NCBI RefSeq assembly: GCF_021168555.1
Contig: NZ_JAJOZS010000011.1
Span: 56,928 to 120,927, forward strand
Origin: Stenotrophomonas sp. MMGLT7
Lineage (GTDB): Bacteria; Pseudomonadota; Gammaproteobacteria; Xanthomonadales; Xanthomonadaceae
DNA length: 64,000 nt
Direction: 5' to 3'
The notes under the pieces were generated by a model. The model made no database searches. It saw nothing but the letters and a program-made list of their open reading frames with translations, and was not told the DNA's origin. Below, piece after piece: positions 52,679-62,514 of the stretch. Position 1 is the first letter of the stretch; every line of letters starts with the position of its first letter. Both the position numbers and the translations under genes were made by a program.

Positions 52679-55600
52679 TCAGCCGTGCCTGTCGTCCAGC
52701 CAGGCCGGTGCCGGCAGGTCCGGCAGGCGCACCCGCGAGCTTGCGCGCTCCTGGTCGATGCGGCGAAGCAGGCGCGCATGGACGCGGCGGGCGGCGGCGC
52801 GATCGCGCCATTGGCCGAGGCTGTCGATGATGCCGGCGATGGTCGCCTGCGGGCGCAGTCCCGGGTCGTAGCCGGGGCTGCCCGACGCATCCGGATAGAG
52901 CACCTGCAGCACCGCCGCGTCCAGCAGCTGCGCGGCGGTACCGTCGTCCCCCGCCGCGGCGAACAGCTGCGCGTACAGCGCACGCTGGTCCGGCGACAGC
53001 ATCGGCATCTGCCGCAGGCGCGCCACCAGTGCCTGCAGCTGGCCGCCATCGAGCGGCGTGCGCGACCGTACCGCGAGGGTGGCCAGCAGTTGCAGATCGT
53101 GGCCGCCGATGGTCCTGGCCGCCAGTTCGCCCAGCAACTGCGCCATCCGCGGTTGGGCCTGGCCCTGGTCCTGCAGGCTCTGCGCCAGCAGCGCGTACAG
53201 CCGCTGCTGACGTTGCCGCTGCTGCGGCGGCAACCCGCGCAGGTAGGCTTCGTACTCGCGCCCGACCGCCGGCGACGCGGCCATGGCCGCCAGCAGGTCC
53301 TCGCCGCCGGCGGGCCGCGCCTCGTCGCGCGGTGGCACCTGTCCGCCGTCGTCATCCGCCTGCGGCCTTCCGTGCAGGTCGAAGCGGGTATCGAGCAGCT
53401 TCCGGCGTTCCTCCTCGCTGGCGTTGCGCCACAGCCCGCGCAGCACGGCGGCCGCGCCGTCGGGAGCAGCGGCGAAGGATTCGGCCAGCGGCTGCAGTTC
53501 GATCCCGCCGTCGGCGCGCTGGCGATCGATGCGGCGCTGTGCGGCCACCGCCTGCACCACCGCGGCATCGGGCCGGGCCGCTTCGTAGTCGCCATAGACC
53601 TGCAGGAACAGCCGGCCGAAATCCGGCTCGGCGCCCTGGCGCGGCGCGTTGGCCTTGTTGAGCATCTGCACCATCCACGCCGCCGCGTCCACGTCCACGC
53701 CACTGGCCTGCTGCACCTCCAGCGCCTGCTGCGGCTGTCCCTGCAGGCGGTAGCCGAGCGCCAGCAGCGTCGCCGCCTCGCGATCTCCCGGGTTGCGCGC
53801 GACGTAGGCCTGCAGCTGCCGGTTGAACGCCGGGTAGTCGCGCTGGCGCAGGCGCAGGTCGAGCAGCCCGGCCTGGAATGCCGCGTTGTCCGGCGCGACC
53901 TCGACCAGCTTCTGGTAGTAGCGGACCAGGGTGGCCTGGTCCGGCTTCCCCGGGTCCTCGGCGCTGGCGACGACGAACTCGCGGTGGAATTCGGCGATCT
54001 CGGCATCGCTGGGCGCGGCGGCGGCGAGGAAGCGCTCGGCCCTGCGCTGGCGCTGCTCCGGGAAGAAGCGGCGGATGATCGGCGCGGCGTAGTTTCCGCC
54101 CGCGTCGCCGGTGTCGGCGTACAGCGCCAGCAGTTGCCGGTAGGCGGCCTCGCGGTCGCCGGCGAAGTAGCCTGCGAGGAAGTCCTCCAGGTGCGCTGCG
54201 TCGCGGTAGCGCCGGCCCAGACGCCGGGCCGCAGCGACGAGCAGTTGCCGGTTCCCCGGGTCGCAATCGAGGACCAGCAGGTTGTCCAGGAAGAAGGCGG
54301 CGCTGCCGTCCTGCCCTTCGGACGGGGAATCCATGTCGCGGTCCAGGGCCTGCGCCAGCCGTGCCTGCTGGCGCGCGTCGAGCGGCTGCTTCAGCAGCTG
54401 CAGGACCAGGGTGTGCTGCAACGCCGAGCGTCCCTTGCCTTCGGCGGCACGGGCACCGAAGCGCTCGTACAGGGTGATCTGCCGATCGGCGCCGAAGCGC
54501 GCGGTCAGTTCCTCCGGGCCGCCGCCGTCCGCACCGCCGCGGGCGTGCCGGTCGGCCAGATACGGCAGCGGGTCGTTGCCGCGCTCGACCAGCAGCTGGA
54601 TCAGGGTGTCGTCCTGCAGCAGCGGCGCACCGACCAGGCGCTCCAGCTGCCGGTAGCTGCCGGGCGCGCCGCGATAGAGATTGAACAGCACCTCGTCGCG
54701 GAACGGCGAGGCGTCCAGCGGCTTGAACAGCAGTTCGAGGAACATGCCGCGCGGCAACCGGTTCATGCCCTGCACGATCAGCAGGTAGAGCGTGTCCGGC
54801 CCGGGATCGGCCGCCTGCGGATCGCGGCCGTGGGCGTTTTTCCACTCGGCCTCCGCTGCCAGCGCGGCCTCGATCAGGGCGCCGACCTGGGCGCCGTCCT
54901 CGCTGGCGGCCGCCACCGCCAGCGCCAGGCCGACGTTGCTGGCCTGGCCGCCGATGCCGGCCTGCGCCGCCAGCCCCTGCGTCACCCAGTCGGTCGAGGC
55001 CGCTGGCGCCGGCTCGGCGCGACCGGTGAGCTGGCGGTAGTAGGCGGTATCGGCGCGCTGCTGCGGATCGTTGCCGAAGCGGGCGGACACCGCCGCCTCG
55101 AACGCATCGACCTGGGCGAAGTCCTGGCGGTACTCGGCGATGCGCCGGCTCATCGACAGGATCAGCTGCAGCCGCAGGTGCCGCGCCAATATCGCGTCGG
55201 CATCCGAAGGCAGGTCGTGCTCGCCGCCATCGGTGCCGGCCTGCGCCATGGCCTGGTCGAACATCTGCTGCAGCGGGTCCAGGACCTGCCGCTGCGCGGC
55301 GACCGAATCCGGCCAGGTCAGCAGCAGGCCTTCGAGCAGGGACGGATAGTAGCGCTGCGCATCCAGCCCGCCGTCGATGACCAGGCCGTTGTCCTGCAGC
55401 GGCTGGCGCAGGACCAGCATGCGCAGCGCATGCCAGTACCAGTGATTGGCCTGCGCAGGCTGGCCGCGCTGCTCGAGCAGGATCGATGTCTTCAGCACCA
55501 GCCCCAGGTTGTCCTGGTCGCGGGCCAGGGCCTGGCTGTAGTTGACCAGCGCCTGGTCCACATAGCCCTCGCCGGCGTAGGCATCGCCCTTGACCTGGGC

Positions 55601-58303
55601 GATGTCGACCAGGCCGCCGATGTCGGTCATGGCCGCGAACGCGCGCTCGGCCCCCAGCTGATCGCCCTCGGCCAGCAGCGAGCGGCCCAGGTCGGCGTAG
55701 AAGTCCGGCGGGAACTGGCGCTTGAGCGCGATCAGCCGGCGCCCGTACACGAGCTTGCGCCGGTTGTCGCCGATCGCCGGCCCGGCACCGGCGTCGGTCG
55801 AGCCCGAGGCCAGGGTGACCAGCTGGCGCAGGATCAGGGGACGCTGCTCACCGGCCAGTGCCAGCGAGTTGTCGTAGGCGCGCAGCTGCAGCCCGAAATC
55901 GGCCTGCTGCTGGCCCAGGTCGGCCAGCAGCGCGTACAGCGGATAGTCGTCGCCGCCGCTCACGATCCGCTCCATCACCCTGCGCTGCGCCCAGCCCAGC
56001 ACGCGGCCGGCCGACTGCGCGCGGTCGTCGCCGCGCCGCGGGTTGACCGGCTCGGCGGCGAACACGCCGGCCAGCGCGTCGATGGCCAGCGCGAAGGTCT
56101 TCTGCTCGGCGGCGGAATCGGCGACGTACTGGAGCATGGTCGCGGCCTCGCCGCCGCGCTGGCGCCTGCCGAGCAGGTCGGCGACCTGCAGCAGGCTGTC
56201 GGCGTCGTCCGGCGCCAGCGCCAGCGCGCGGCGATAGCCGGCGATGGCCTGGTCGTCGAGGCCGGCCATCGCGTAGACGCCGGCGGCGAAGCGGTTGTCC
56301 TCGACACTGTCGTGGCCGGCGCCGGGCTGCAGCCCGGCCAGCAGCTGCTCGACCCGCTGCACCTGCACCGACTCCGGTTCGTCGACGGCGCTGCGCGGCG
56401 ACTGCCGCAGGGTGCTCAGCGCCAGCCTGCGCAGGTACAGCTCGGCGTTCTCCGGGTCCGCCTGGACCAGGCGCCGCAGGGTCTGCTCGAACCGCGGCGC
56501 ATCGCCCAGGCGCGCATACAGGTCGGCCAGCTGCTGCAGCCCCTGCACCCGGTCTGCGCTGCCGGCACCGGCGTAGCGCGTCACCGCCGCCTCGGCGCGG
56601 GCGCGGTCGTCCTGGGCCAGGGCGACGGCGACCAGCAGGTCGAGCCCGCTGCGCTGCACCTCGCCGCGCGCGAGCTGGGCCTCCAGCCCATCGGCCAGCT
56701 CGTCGAGCCTGCCCAGGCTGCGCGCGACCTTGACGATCTGCCGCTCCAGGTAGCTGCGGCGCGCCGGCAGCCGCGCCTGTGCCCACAGGATGCGCCAGCG
56801 CGCCAGCGATTGCTCGGCGCGGCCGGTCTTTAACGCCAGATCGGCGATGCGGACCTGCAGGTCGTAGTCCAGCGCCTGGCGACGATGGCGCTCCAGCCCG
56901 AGCAGGACCTCCAGCGCCTGCTGCGGCTGCTGCAGGCGCTCGTAGCCGTCGGCGATCTCGACCAGCAGCGGGTCGTCGGCCGCCACCCGCCGCTGCAGCT
57001 CGCGCAGGGCCTGGGCCGCCTGCGCGTCCTGGCCCTGCGCCAGCAGGGTGTCGAACCGGAAGAACCCGGTCTCGATGGCCAGCGATGGCGCATCGCCGGC
57101 GCTGCCGAGCAGTTCCAGCGCCTGCTCCTGCAGGCCCATCGCCGCCATCTGCCGCGCCGCCGCGACCAGCACGCCGGTACGGCCACGGTTGCCGGCGAAC
57201 GCCTGCCGGTACACCGCCAGCGCCTGCGCCTCGTCGCCCTCGGCCATGTACAGCGCGGCCAGCCCGCCGTACCACTCCAGCCGGTGCGGCTGCTGCGCGA
57301 TCAGTTGCCGGTATTCGGCCGCCAGGTCCTGCCGCCGGCCGGCGAGTTCGAGGATGCCGGGCAGGCGCTGGCGCAGCTCGGGATTGCGCGAGCCGCGCAC
57401 CAGGGCGATGGCCGCGTCGTAGCGCTGGAGTTCCAGCAGCGCGTCCACCGTGGCCTGCTCCAGCTCGGGCCGTGGCGGCTGCGCTTGCAGGAAACCGATG
57501 GCGGCCGCCAGCGTGCCTTCGCTGCGGTAGGACTCCATCAGCAGCGCCAGCGCATAGCGCTGGTCGATCGCATTGCCGGCGTGTCCGAACGCCGCCCACG
57601 CGTACTCCCTGGCGACCGCGTGCTGGCCCGCGGCGATCGCCCAGCCGGCGGCGCGCACCTGCTGCGCATAGGCATCACCGGCCTGGGCATCGACCTGGTA
57701 CAGCGCCAGCGCCTGCTGCGGCTGCCCCAGCAGCGCCAGCACCACCGCGGCGCGATTGCGGTAGGGCTGCGGCCGCTGCCGTGCCAGCGCGGACAGCGCC
57801 GCCGCCGGGTCGCTGCCGTCGAGCAGCGCCAGCCGCAGCCGCAGCAGTTCCTGCTCGGCCGGGTCCTGGCTGCCGGCCAGCGCCTGCCGGTACCAGTCCG
57901 CCGCCGCCGCGGTGTCGCCGCGGGCGTCGAGCAGGCGCGCCTTGAGCAGGCAGGCATCGACGCCGTGCGCCAGCGCCAGCGCCTGCTCCACGGCGGCCAG
58001 CGCCTGCGCGCCATCGCCCTGCCGCCATTGCATGTAGGCCCTGGCGAGCAGCGCCATGGCGCGCTCGCCGCTGGCCGCGTCCGACTGCGAGATCGCATCC
58101 AGCCGCCGGTACAGGCCGTCCACCCCGGCATCGGACAGCAGCGCATGGCGGTAGATCCGGTCGGTCGCGGCGACATCCAGCCGCGAGCCGTTCAGCAGGC
58201 GCGCGAGCGCCGCATCGTCGGCCGCGGCGGCCAGTCCGTGGCCGCTGCCGAGCGCCAGTGCCAGTGCCAGTGCCAGCGCCAGGGATTTGCAGGGGTACTT
58301 CAT
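52679..58303 (-). CDS. Giant secreted TPR-repeat protein of the MoxR/Bat-like operon
   Basis: 1,874 residues. A signal peptide with an Ala-Leu run (KSLALALALALALGSGHGLA) leads into repeated TPR-like helical pairs through most of the protein: AMALLARAYMQWRQGDGAQA, WYRQALAGSQDPAEQELLRL, QALALYQVDAQAGDAYAQQV, YGGLAALYMAEGDEAQALAV and many more. It is Ala/Gln/Arg/Leu rich and has no catalytic motif I recognise. The ATG overlaps the stop of the vWA gene by 4 nt, so it is the last gene of that operon. Bat operons usually have shorter TPR proteins; this size is unusual. It probably forms a periplasmic scaffold, which is inference. Confidence 0.85.
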   Translation of the reverse strand: MKYPCKSLALALALALALGSGHGLAAAADDAALARLLNGSRLDVAATDRIYRHALLSDAGVDGLYRRLDAISQSDAASGERAMALLARAYMQWRQGDGAQALAAVEQALALAHGVDACLLKARLLDARGDTAAAADWYRQALAGSQDPAEQELLRLRLALLDGSDPAAALSALARQRPQPYRNRAAVVLALLGQPQQALALYQVDAQAGDAYAQQVRAAGWAIAAGQHAVAREYAWAAFGHAGNAIDQRYALALLMESYRSEGTLAAAIGFLQAQPPRPELEQATVDALLELQRYDAAIALVRGSRNPELRQRLPGILELAGRRQDLAAEYRQLIAQQPHRLEWYGGLAALYMAEGDEAQALAVYRQAFAGNRGRTGVLVAAARQMAAMGLQEQALELLGSAGDAPSLAIETGFFRFDTLLAQGQDAQAAQALRELQRRVAADDPLLVEIADGYERLQQPQQALEVLLGLERHRRQALDYDLQVRIADLALKTGRAEQSLARWRILWAQARLPARRSYLERQIVKVARSLGRLDELADGLEAQLARGEVQRSGLDLLVAVALAQDDRARAEAAVTRYAGAGSADRVQGLQQLADLYARLGDAPRFEQTLRRLVQADPENAELYLRRLALSTLRQSPRSAVDEPESVQVQRVEQLLAGLQPGAGHDSVEDNRFAAGVYAMAGLDDQAIAGYRRALALAPDDADSLLQVADLLGRRQRGGEAATMLQYVADSAAEQKTFALAIDALAGVFAAEPVNPRRGDDRAQSAGRVLGWAQRRVMERIVSGGDDYPLYALLADLGQQQADFGLQLRAYDNSLALAGEQRPLILRQLVTLASGSTDAGAGPAIGDNRRKLVYGRRLIALKRQFPPDFYADLGRSLLAEGDQLGAERAFAAMTDIGGLVDIAQVKGDAYAGEGYVDQALVNYSQALARDQDNLGLVLKTSILLEQRGQPAQANHWYWHALRMLVLRQPLQDNGLVIDGGLDAQRYYPSLLEGLLLTWPDSVAAQRQVLDPLQQMFDQAMAQAGTDGGEHDLPSDADAILARHLRLQLILSMSRRIAEYRQDFAQVDAFEAAVSARFGNDPQQRADTAYYRQLTGRAEPAPAASTDWVTQGLAAQAGIGGQASNVGLALAVAAASEDGAQVGALIEAALAAEAEWKNAHGRDPQAADPGPDTLYLLIVQGMNRLPRGMFLELLFKPLDASPFRDEVLFNLYRGAPGSYRQLERLVGAPLLQDDTLIQLLVERGNDPLPYLADRHARGGADGGGPEELTARFGADRQITLYERFGARAAEGKGRSALQHTLVLQLLKQPLDARQQARLAQALDRDMDSPSEGQDGSAAFFLDNLLVLDCDPGNRQLLVAAARRLGRRYRDAAHLEDFLAGYFAGDREAAYRQLLALYADTGDAGGNYAAPIIRRFFPEQRQRRAERFLAAAAPSDAEIAEFHREFVVASAEDPGKPDQATLVRYYQKLVEVAPDNAAFQAGLLDLRLRQRDYPAFNRQLQAYVARNPGDREAATLLALGYRLQGQPQQALEVQQASGVDVDAAAWMVQMLNKANAPRQGAEPDFGRLFLQVYGDYEAARPDAAVVQAVAAQRRIDRQRADGGIELQPLAESFAAAPDGAAAVLRGLWRNASEEERRKLLDTRFDLHGRPQADDDGGQVPPRDEARPAGGEDLLAAMAASPAVGREYEAYLRGLPPQQRQRQQRLYALLAQSLQDQGQAQPRMAQLLGELAARTIGGHDLQLLATLAVRSRTPLDGGQLQALVARLRQMPMLSPDQRALYAQLFAAAGDDGTAAQLLDAAVLQVLYPDASGSPGYDPGLRPQATIAGIIDSLGQWRDRAAARRVHARLLRRIDQERASSRVRLPDLPAPAWLDDRHG
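58254..58283. repeat. Hexanucleotide tandem repeat (GCCAGT) in the TPR signal peptide
   Basis: Five GCCAGY-type 6-mers (three exact GCCAGT, then GCCAGC and GCCAGG). They encode the Leu-Ala dipeptide run in the hydrophobic core of the signal peptide. Gain or loss of one unit keeps the reading frame but changes hydrophobic length by two residues. Confidence 0.85.
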
Positions 58304-60789
58304 CGCGTGCGGTCCTGAATCTGCGGCAGCGGGCCGCCGGGCCAGCGGCGGTAGGCGAGTTCGGCCAGGTAGGACAACAATGCCAGCAGCGCCAGCCACG
58401 GTCCCAGGTCCAGCACGGACCAGCCTCCGTGCCGGCGCGCCGGCGGCGGCGACGCATCGGTGCCGTGGCGGCCGCCGGTCAGCGTCGCCAGGGCCGCCAG
58501 CGGCAAGGCGCTGGTGAGGCGGTCGGGCGGACGGGTGTCGGAACCGGCCCGGTCGGCGGCGCGCAGGCGTTCGCCGCCCAGGCTCAGTTCGGCCAGCGCG
58601 TCGCGCCCCGGATCGAAGTCGAGCTCGGCCACGAACAGCCCGGGTGCCCGTTCTTCCAGCAGCGTCGCCGGTGCCGGCGCGTCCTGCAGCGGCCGGCCCT
58701 CGGCATCGACGAAGCGCAGGCTCGGCATCTGCCCGGCCGTGGCGGCCGACAGCCGCGCCTGCACGTCGAGGCGGTCGAAGCGCCGCTGCAGTTGCAGCTC
58801 CAGCCGCGGCTGCTGCCTGGCCGTGTGCGCGACGATCCGCGCCAGCCACTGGCCGTAGCCCGGCCACTGCTGCCAGCCGCCGGTGCCCTGCCCCAGCGGC
58901 TCGGTCATCAGCGCGCTCACGCGGCCGGCGCCGTACTGCCAGCTGCTCAGCAGCGGCTCGCCATCGGCCACGGTCAGCAGCGTCTGCGCATCGTCGCGCG
59001 CCGTCACGCTGGCATAGCCGCGCAGGGCCGGCATGCCGGCCAGCTGCATCCCCTGCCACCACGCCTGGCCGGCCTGCGTGCGCACCGGGAAGCGTCCCTG
59101 CCGGTAGCCGGACGCGGGGCGGGCCTGCGGCTGCTTCAGGTCCAGCTCGACCATGCTCGATTCGTCGGCGATCGCATAGAAGCGCCCGCGCCCCCAGTTG
59201 GCCAGTTCGGCCATGCGCTCCTCGCCCTGGCCGTTGCCGACCAGCGCGGTGGATACGTTGATGCGGTCCTGGGCGATGTGCCGCAGCAGGCGCTGGTAGT
59301 TCTCGTCCTCCACGCCGGCGTCGGTGATCACGAGCATGTGCTTGTAGCGGGCGTCGGTGTCCTTCAGGCCGAAGTAGGCTTCCTGGATCGCCGGGAACAG
59401 CTGCGTGCCGCCCTGCGCCTGCATCCGCCCGATGGCGCGCTCGACGTCGGCGGTATCGCGCGCCGGCTGGATCGGCACCGACCACTGCCTGGCACCGTAG
59501 AACTCGACCACGCCGACGCGGTCCTCGGGCCTGAGCCGGCGCACCGCCAGCCGCGCGACCTGCTTGGCCAGTTCCATCGGCGCGCCCACCATCGAGCCGG
59601 AGCTGTCGATGATGATCACCAGCGCCACGCTCGGGATCTGCACCTGCTCGTCCTGCCGGGTCTGGACCGGCAGCAGCCCGGCCAGCGGCATCGCCGCCTC
59701 CATCGCACCGCCGAACGCCGGCGCGCCGCCGCTGTAGACCAGGCCCACGCCATCGTCGGTCACCGCCTTGGCCAATCCGCGCTGCAGCGCGGCCGGCAGC
59801 CGCGACGGCGGCAGGTCGTCGACGAACACCGCACCGTAGCCGGAGAAATCGAAGTCCGCGCCGAGGCGATCGAGCGGCGGCTGCTCGACCGCGAAGCCCT
59901 CGCCCAGCAGCCGCTGCAGGTGCCCCGCCGCGTCCGCGCGGCTGCCCAGGTACAGCACCGGCAGCGGGTCCTGGATGGCGAGGACGGTGTCGAAGCGGTC
60001 GTGCACCGCGCCGCCGGCATCGGCCAGCACCGCCCGCAGCGGCGCGAAGCCCGCCGGCCCGGCCGGGAAGCCCAGTGTCAGTCGGGTCCGCCCCTGCGCA
60101 GCGAACGGCGACGACACCGCCACCTGCCGCTCGCCGCGGTAGAGGGCCAGCACCAGTCCCTGTCCCTGCCCCTCGATGTCCACCGCGACCTGCACCGCCT
60201 CGCCGGCGCGCACCGGCGCGGCGCGGACGTCGCCGATGAAGGCCGCGCGCGCGGGCGCATCCAGCGCCACGGTGTCCACCGGGATGCCGCGGTCGATCAG
60301 CCCGGCGATCGCCCTGCCCCAGTGGCGGTCGCGCGCGAGCCCGTCGCTGATCACGCTGACCGAGCCGTCGCCGCCCAGCGGGATGGCCTGCAGCGCCTGC
60401 GTCAGCGCCTGCGACAGCGAGGCCTCGCCGTGCCGCTCGTCCAGCAGCACCCGCCGCTGCACGGCGACATCCGGCGCGGTGCCGCCGAGCTGCACCAGGG
60501 TCACCTCGTCGCCGCGCGGCACCTGCGCCAGCAGCGTCTCCAGCACCGAGCGCGCCTTGCGCTTCCCGGCCTCGGACAGGTGCTGTCCCTGGTCCAGCAC
60601 GAACACCCGGCTGGCATGCGCGCTGCGGTACAGCAGGCTCGGCTGCATCAGCGCGGCGACGATGCAGGCGAAGACCGCCGCGCGCAGCAGCAGGTGCGTG
60701 CGCCGGGTGCCGGGTGCCGCGCTGCGCCACAGTAGCGGCAACAGCAGCAACAACAACGCGGCGTAGGGATACTGGAAGGTGATGTCCAT
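58300..60789 (-). CDS. vWA-domain membrane protein with glutamine amidotransferase-like domain
   Basis: 829 residues. N-terminal membrane spans (YAALLLLLLPLLW; LLRAAVFACIVAALMQP) precede an immunoglobulin-like region, a class I GATase-like fold (VLYLGSRADAAGHLQRLLGE, no catalytic Cys seen) and a vWA domain from about residue 388: ALVIIIDSSGSMVGAPMELA with the MIDAS Asp395, Ser397, Ser399 and a later Thr/Asp in VITDAGVEDEN. A C-terminal membrane helix follows (LGPWLALLALLSYLAELAY). It resembles the large integral vWA proteins next to MoxR. It overlaps the TPR gene by 4 nt. Confidence 0.9.
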   Translation of the reverse strand: MDITFQYPYAALLLLLLPLLWRSAAPGTRRTHLLLRAAVFACIVAALMQPSLLYRSAHASRVFVLDQGQHLSEAGKRKARSVLETLLAQVPRGDEVTLVQLGGTAPDVAVQRRVLLDERHGEASLSQALTQALQAIPLGGDGSVSVISDGLARDRHWGRAIAGLIDRGIPVDTVALDAPARAAFIGDVRAAPVRAGEAVQVAVDIEGQGQGLVLALYRGERQVAVSSPFAAQGRTRLTLGFPAGPAGFAPLRAVLADAGGAVHDRFDTVLAIQDPLPVLYLGSRADAAGHLQRLLGEGFAVEQPPLDRLGADFDFSGYGAVFVDDLPPSRLPAALQRGLAKAVTDDGVGLVYSGGAPAFGGAMEAAMPLAGLLPVQTRQDEQVQIPSVALVIIIDSSGSMVGAPMELAKQVARLAVRRLRPEDRVGVVEFYGARQWSVPIQPARDTADVERAIGRMQAQGGTQLFPAIQEAYFGLKDTDARYKHMLVITDAGVEDENYQRLLRHIAQDRINVSTALVGNGQGEERMAELANWGRGRFYAIADESSMVELDLKQPQARPASGYRQGRFPVRTQAGQAWWQGMQLAGMPALRGYASVTARDDAQTLLTVADGEPLLSSWQYGAGRVSALMTEPLGQGTGGWQQWPGYGQWLARIVAHTARQQPRLELQLQRRFDRLDVQARLSAATAGQMPSLRFVDAEGRPLQDAPAPATLLEERAPGLFVAELDFDPGRDALAELSLGGERLRAADRAGSDTRPPDRLTSALPLAALATLTGGRHGTDASPPPARRHGGWSVLDLGPWLALLALLSYLAELAYRRWPGGPLPQIQDRTR

Positions 60790-60798
60790 GGCGGTTCC

Positions 60799-62514
60799 TC
60801 AGGGCATTCGGCCGCGTTGCAGGAGATGCCACTCCAGCGCCAGCAGCAGGGCCGCGGCCAGCAGCAGCCACGTGGCCCAATGACCTGCCAGGGCCGTGAC
60901 CAGCGGCCGCGGCGGCCTTGTTGCGGCCGCCGCCGGCGGCGCCGAGGCCACGCCGAGGCTGATCCCGCGATCGAGCAGCGACACCTCCAGGCGCTCGCCG
61001 CCGAGCTGGTAGTGGCCGGCGGCGGGCAGGTACACGGCATCGCCGAGGCCGCGCGCGGCCAGCGCCGGGTGCCGCGACAGCGCCTGCAGCCCGGACGGCT
61101 GCGGCAATGCCTGGCCCGCCTGCGCGAACGGGCTCCACCAGGGCGGCTGCGCCAGCCAGCGCAGGCTCTGCGAGACGAACACCGGCATCGCGCGCGACTG
61201 CACGAAACCCGAGGGCGGCTCGAACAGCTCCCGCCACACCGCCACCGAACGCTGCGGCGCGGCCACCAGGTCCACGCCGACCGCACGACCGAGCTGGCCG
61301 GCCAGCGCGGCGTTCTGTTCCTGGCTCAGGCCGAGCTGCTGCAGGTTGTCGGCCAGTTCGCGCTGTTCGTCCTGCGCGGCGGCGAAGACGAATGCGCTCG
61401 GCTGCGAGGAGGCGCGGGTCAGCACCAGTGCCGGCCGGCCCGGCTCCTGCGCCGATTCCTGCAGGCGCACCAGCACCTGCGCCTGCGCGGCGGCGACCTG
61501 CTCCAGCGCCGGGTCGACCGCGACCAGGTCGCGGACCGCCTGCGGTACGCCCTCGCCGAGCGCGACCTTGATCCGCTGCCGCTGCGGCAGCCGGATGCCG
61601 GCGCTGTCGTCGGCGCCGAAGTCGTCGCCATCGCGCAGCTCGACCCGCAGCTCGCCGCCGGCGGCGGCCACGTCCTGCAACAGCAGCCTGCCCGGCCCCA
61701 GCGCCCGCACCGCGGACGGCCGCCATTGCTTGCCGTCCAGGGCGAAGCCCAGGCCGTCGGGCGCGACCGCGGGCATGCCGGCAGCCACGGTCTCAACCAG
61801 CACGTCCACCCTGTCCCACCGGCCGGAGCCGGCCGGCGCCACGCCGAGGTTGACGATGCCGCGGTTGCCGGCCAGCGGCGCGGCCAGGTGGGCGGGGATC
61901 AGTTCGACCTGCGGCGGCAACTGCGCGGCCGCACGGCGCGCGACCTGCGCCGCGCCGTAGTAGTGCACGACTAGGCCCGCTCCGTCACGCGGGCGCTGAT
62001 CCGCCATCCAGCGGCCGAATGCCGACGGGTGCGCCTCGGCGCGTACCCCGTCCAGGCGCCTGGCCAGCAGCGCAAGCGGCTCGCCCGGCAGCAGCAGCGG
62101 GCTGTCGTGCAGGTCGCCCAGGCGCACCTCGCGCGCAGCCGCCGGGACCGCGGCGACATCGGCCAGCAGCGCCCGCCGGGCGTCGGCGAAGTCGTCGCCC
62201 GCGGTCATCCACGCCGAGGCATCCAGGTAGAACACCTGCATGCGTGCATCCTGCGTGGCCCCGGGCTGCGGCCCGGCCGCGGCCAGCCACAGCGACAGCG
62301 CGATCGCCAGCGACAGCAGGTAGGCCCACAAGTAGCGGAAGCGCCGGGCGAGCACGCGCGGCGGTGCATCGCGGACCACCTGCCGCCACAGCATCGCCGC
62401 GGGCAGCCGCACCACGCGGCGGCGCACCTTCAGCCGCTGCAGCGCATAGAGCCCGGCGGCGATCAGCACCGCGCCGCCGGCCACCACCGCGAGCGAAGCG
62501 TGGGCGAAGTTCAA
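60799..62514 (-). CDS. BatA-type membrane protein
   Basis: 571 residues. N-terminal helices at about 5-25 and 60-80 (RYLWAYLLSLAIALSLWLAA) with the basic RRRVVRLPAAMLWRQVVRD segment between, as in BatA/Aerotolerance N-terminal regions; a long periplasmic part follows, and a final helix lies near 545-560 (WATWLLLAAALLLALEWHLL). A degenerate vWA-like fold (VFYLDASAWMTAGDD) is present but lacks the MIDAS DXSXS. Overlaps the DUF58 gene by 4 nt; 9 nt from the vWA gene. Confidence 0.85.
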   Translation of the reverse strand: MNFAHASLAVVAGGAVLIAAGLYALQRLKVRRRVVRLPAAMLWRQVVRDAPPRVLARRFRYLWAYLLSLAIALSLWLAAAGPQPGATQDARMQVFYLDASAWMTAGDDFADARRALLADVAAVPAAAREVRLGDLHDSPLLLPGEPLALLARRLDGVRAEAHPSAFGRWMADQRPRDGAGLVVHYYGAAQVARRAAAQLPPQVELIPAHLAAPLAGNRGIVNLGVAPAGSGRWDRVDVLVETVAAGMPAVAPDGLGFALDGKQWRPSAVRALGPGRLLLQDVAAAGGELRVELRDGDDFGADDSAGIRLPQRQRIKVALGEGVPQAVRDLVAVDPALEQVAAAQAQVLVRLQESAQEPGRPALVLTRASSQPSAFVFAAAQDEQRELADNLQQLGLSQEQNAALAGQLGRAVGVDLVAAPQRSVAVWRELFEPPSGFVQSRAMPVFVSQSLRWLAQPPWWSPFAQAGQALPQPSGLQALSRHPALAARGLGDAVYLPAAGHYQLGGERLEVSLLDRGISLGVASAPPAAAATRPPRPLVTALAGHWATWLLLAAALLLALEWHLLQRGRMP

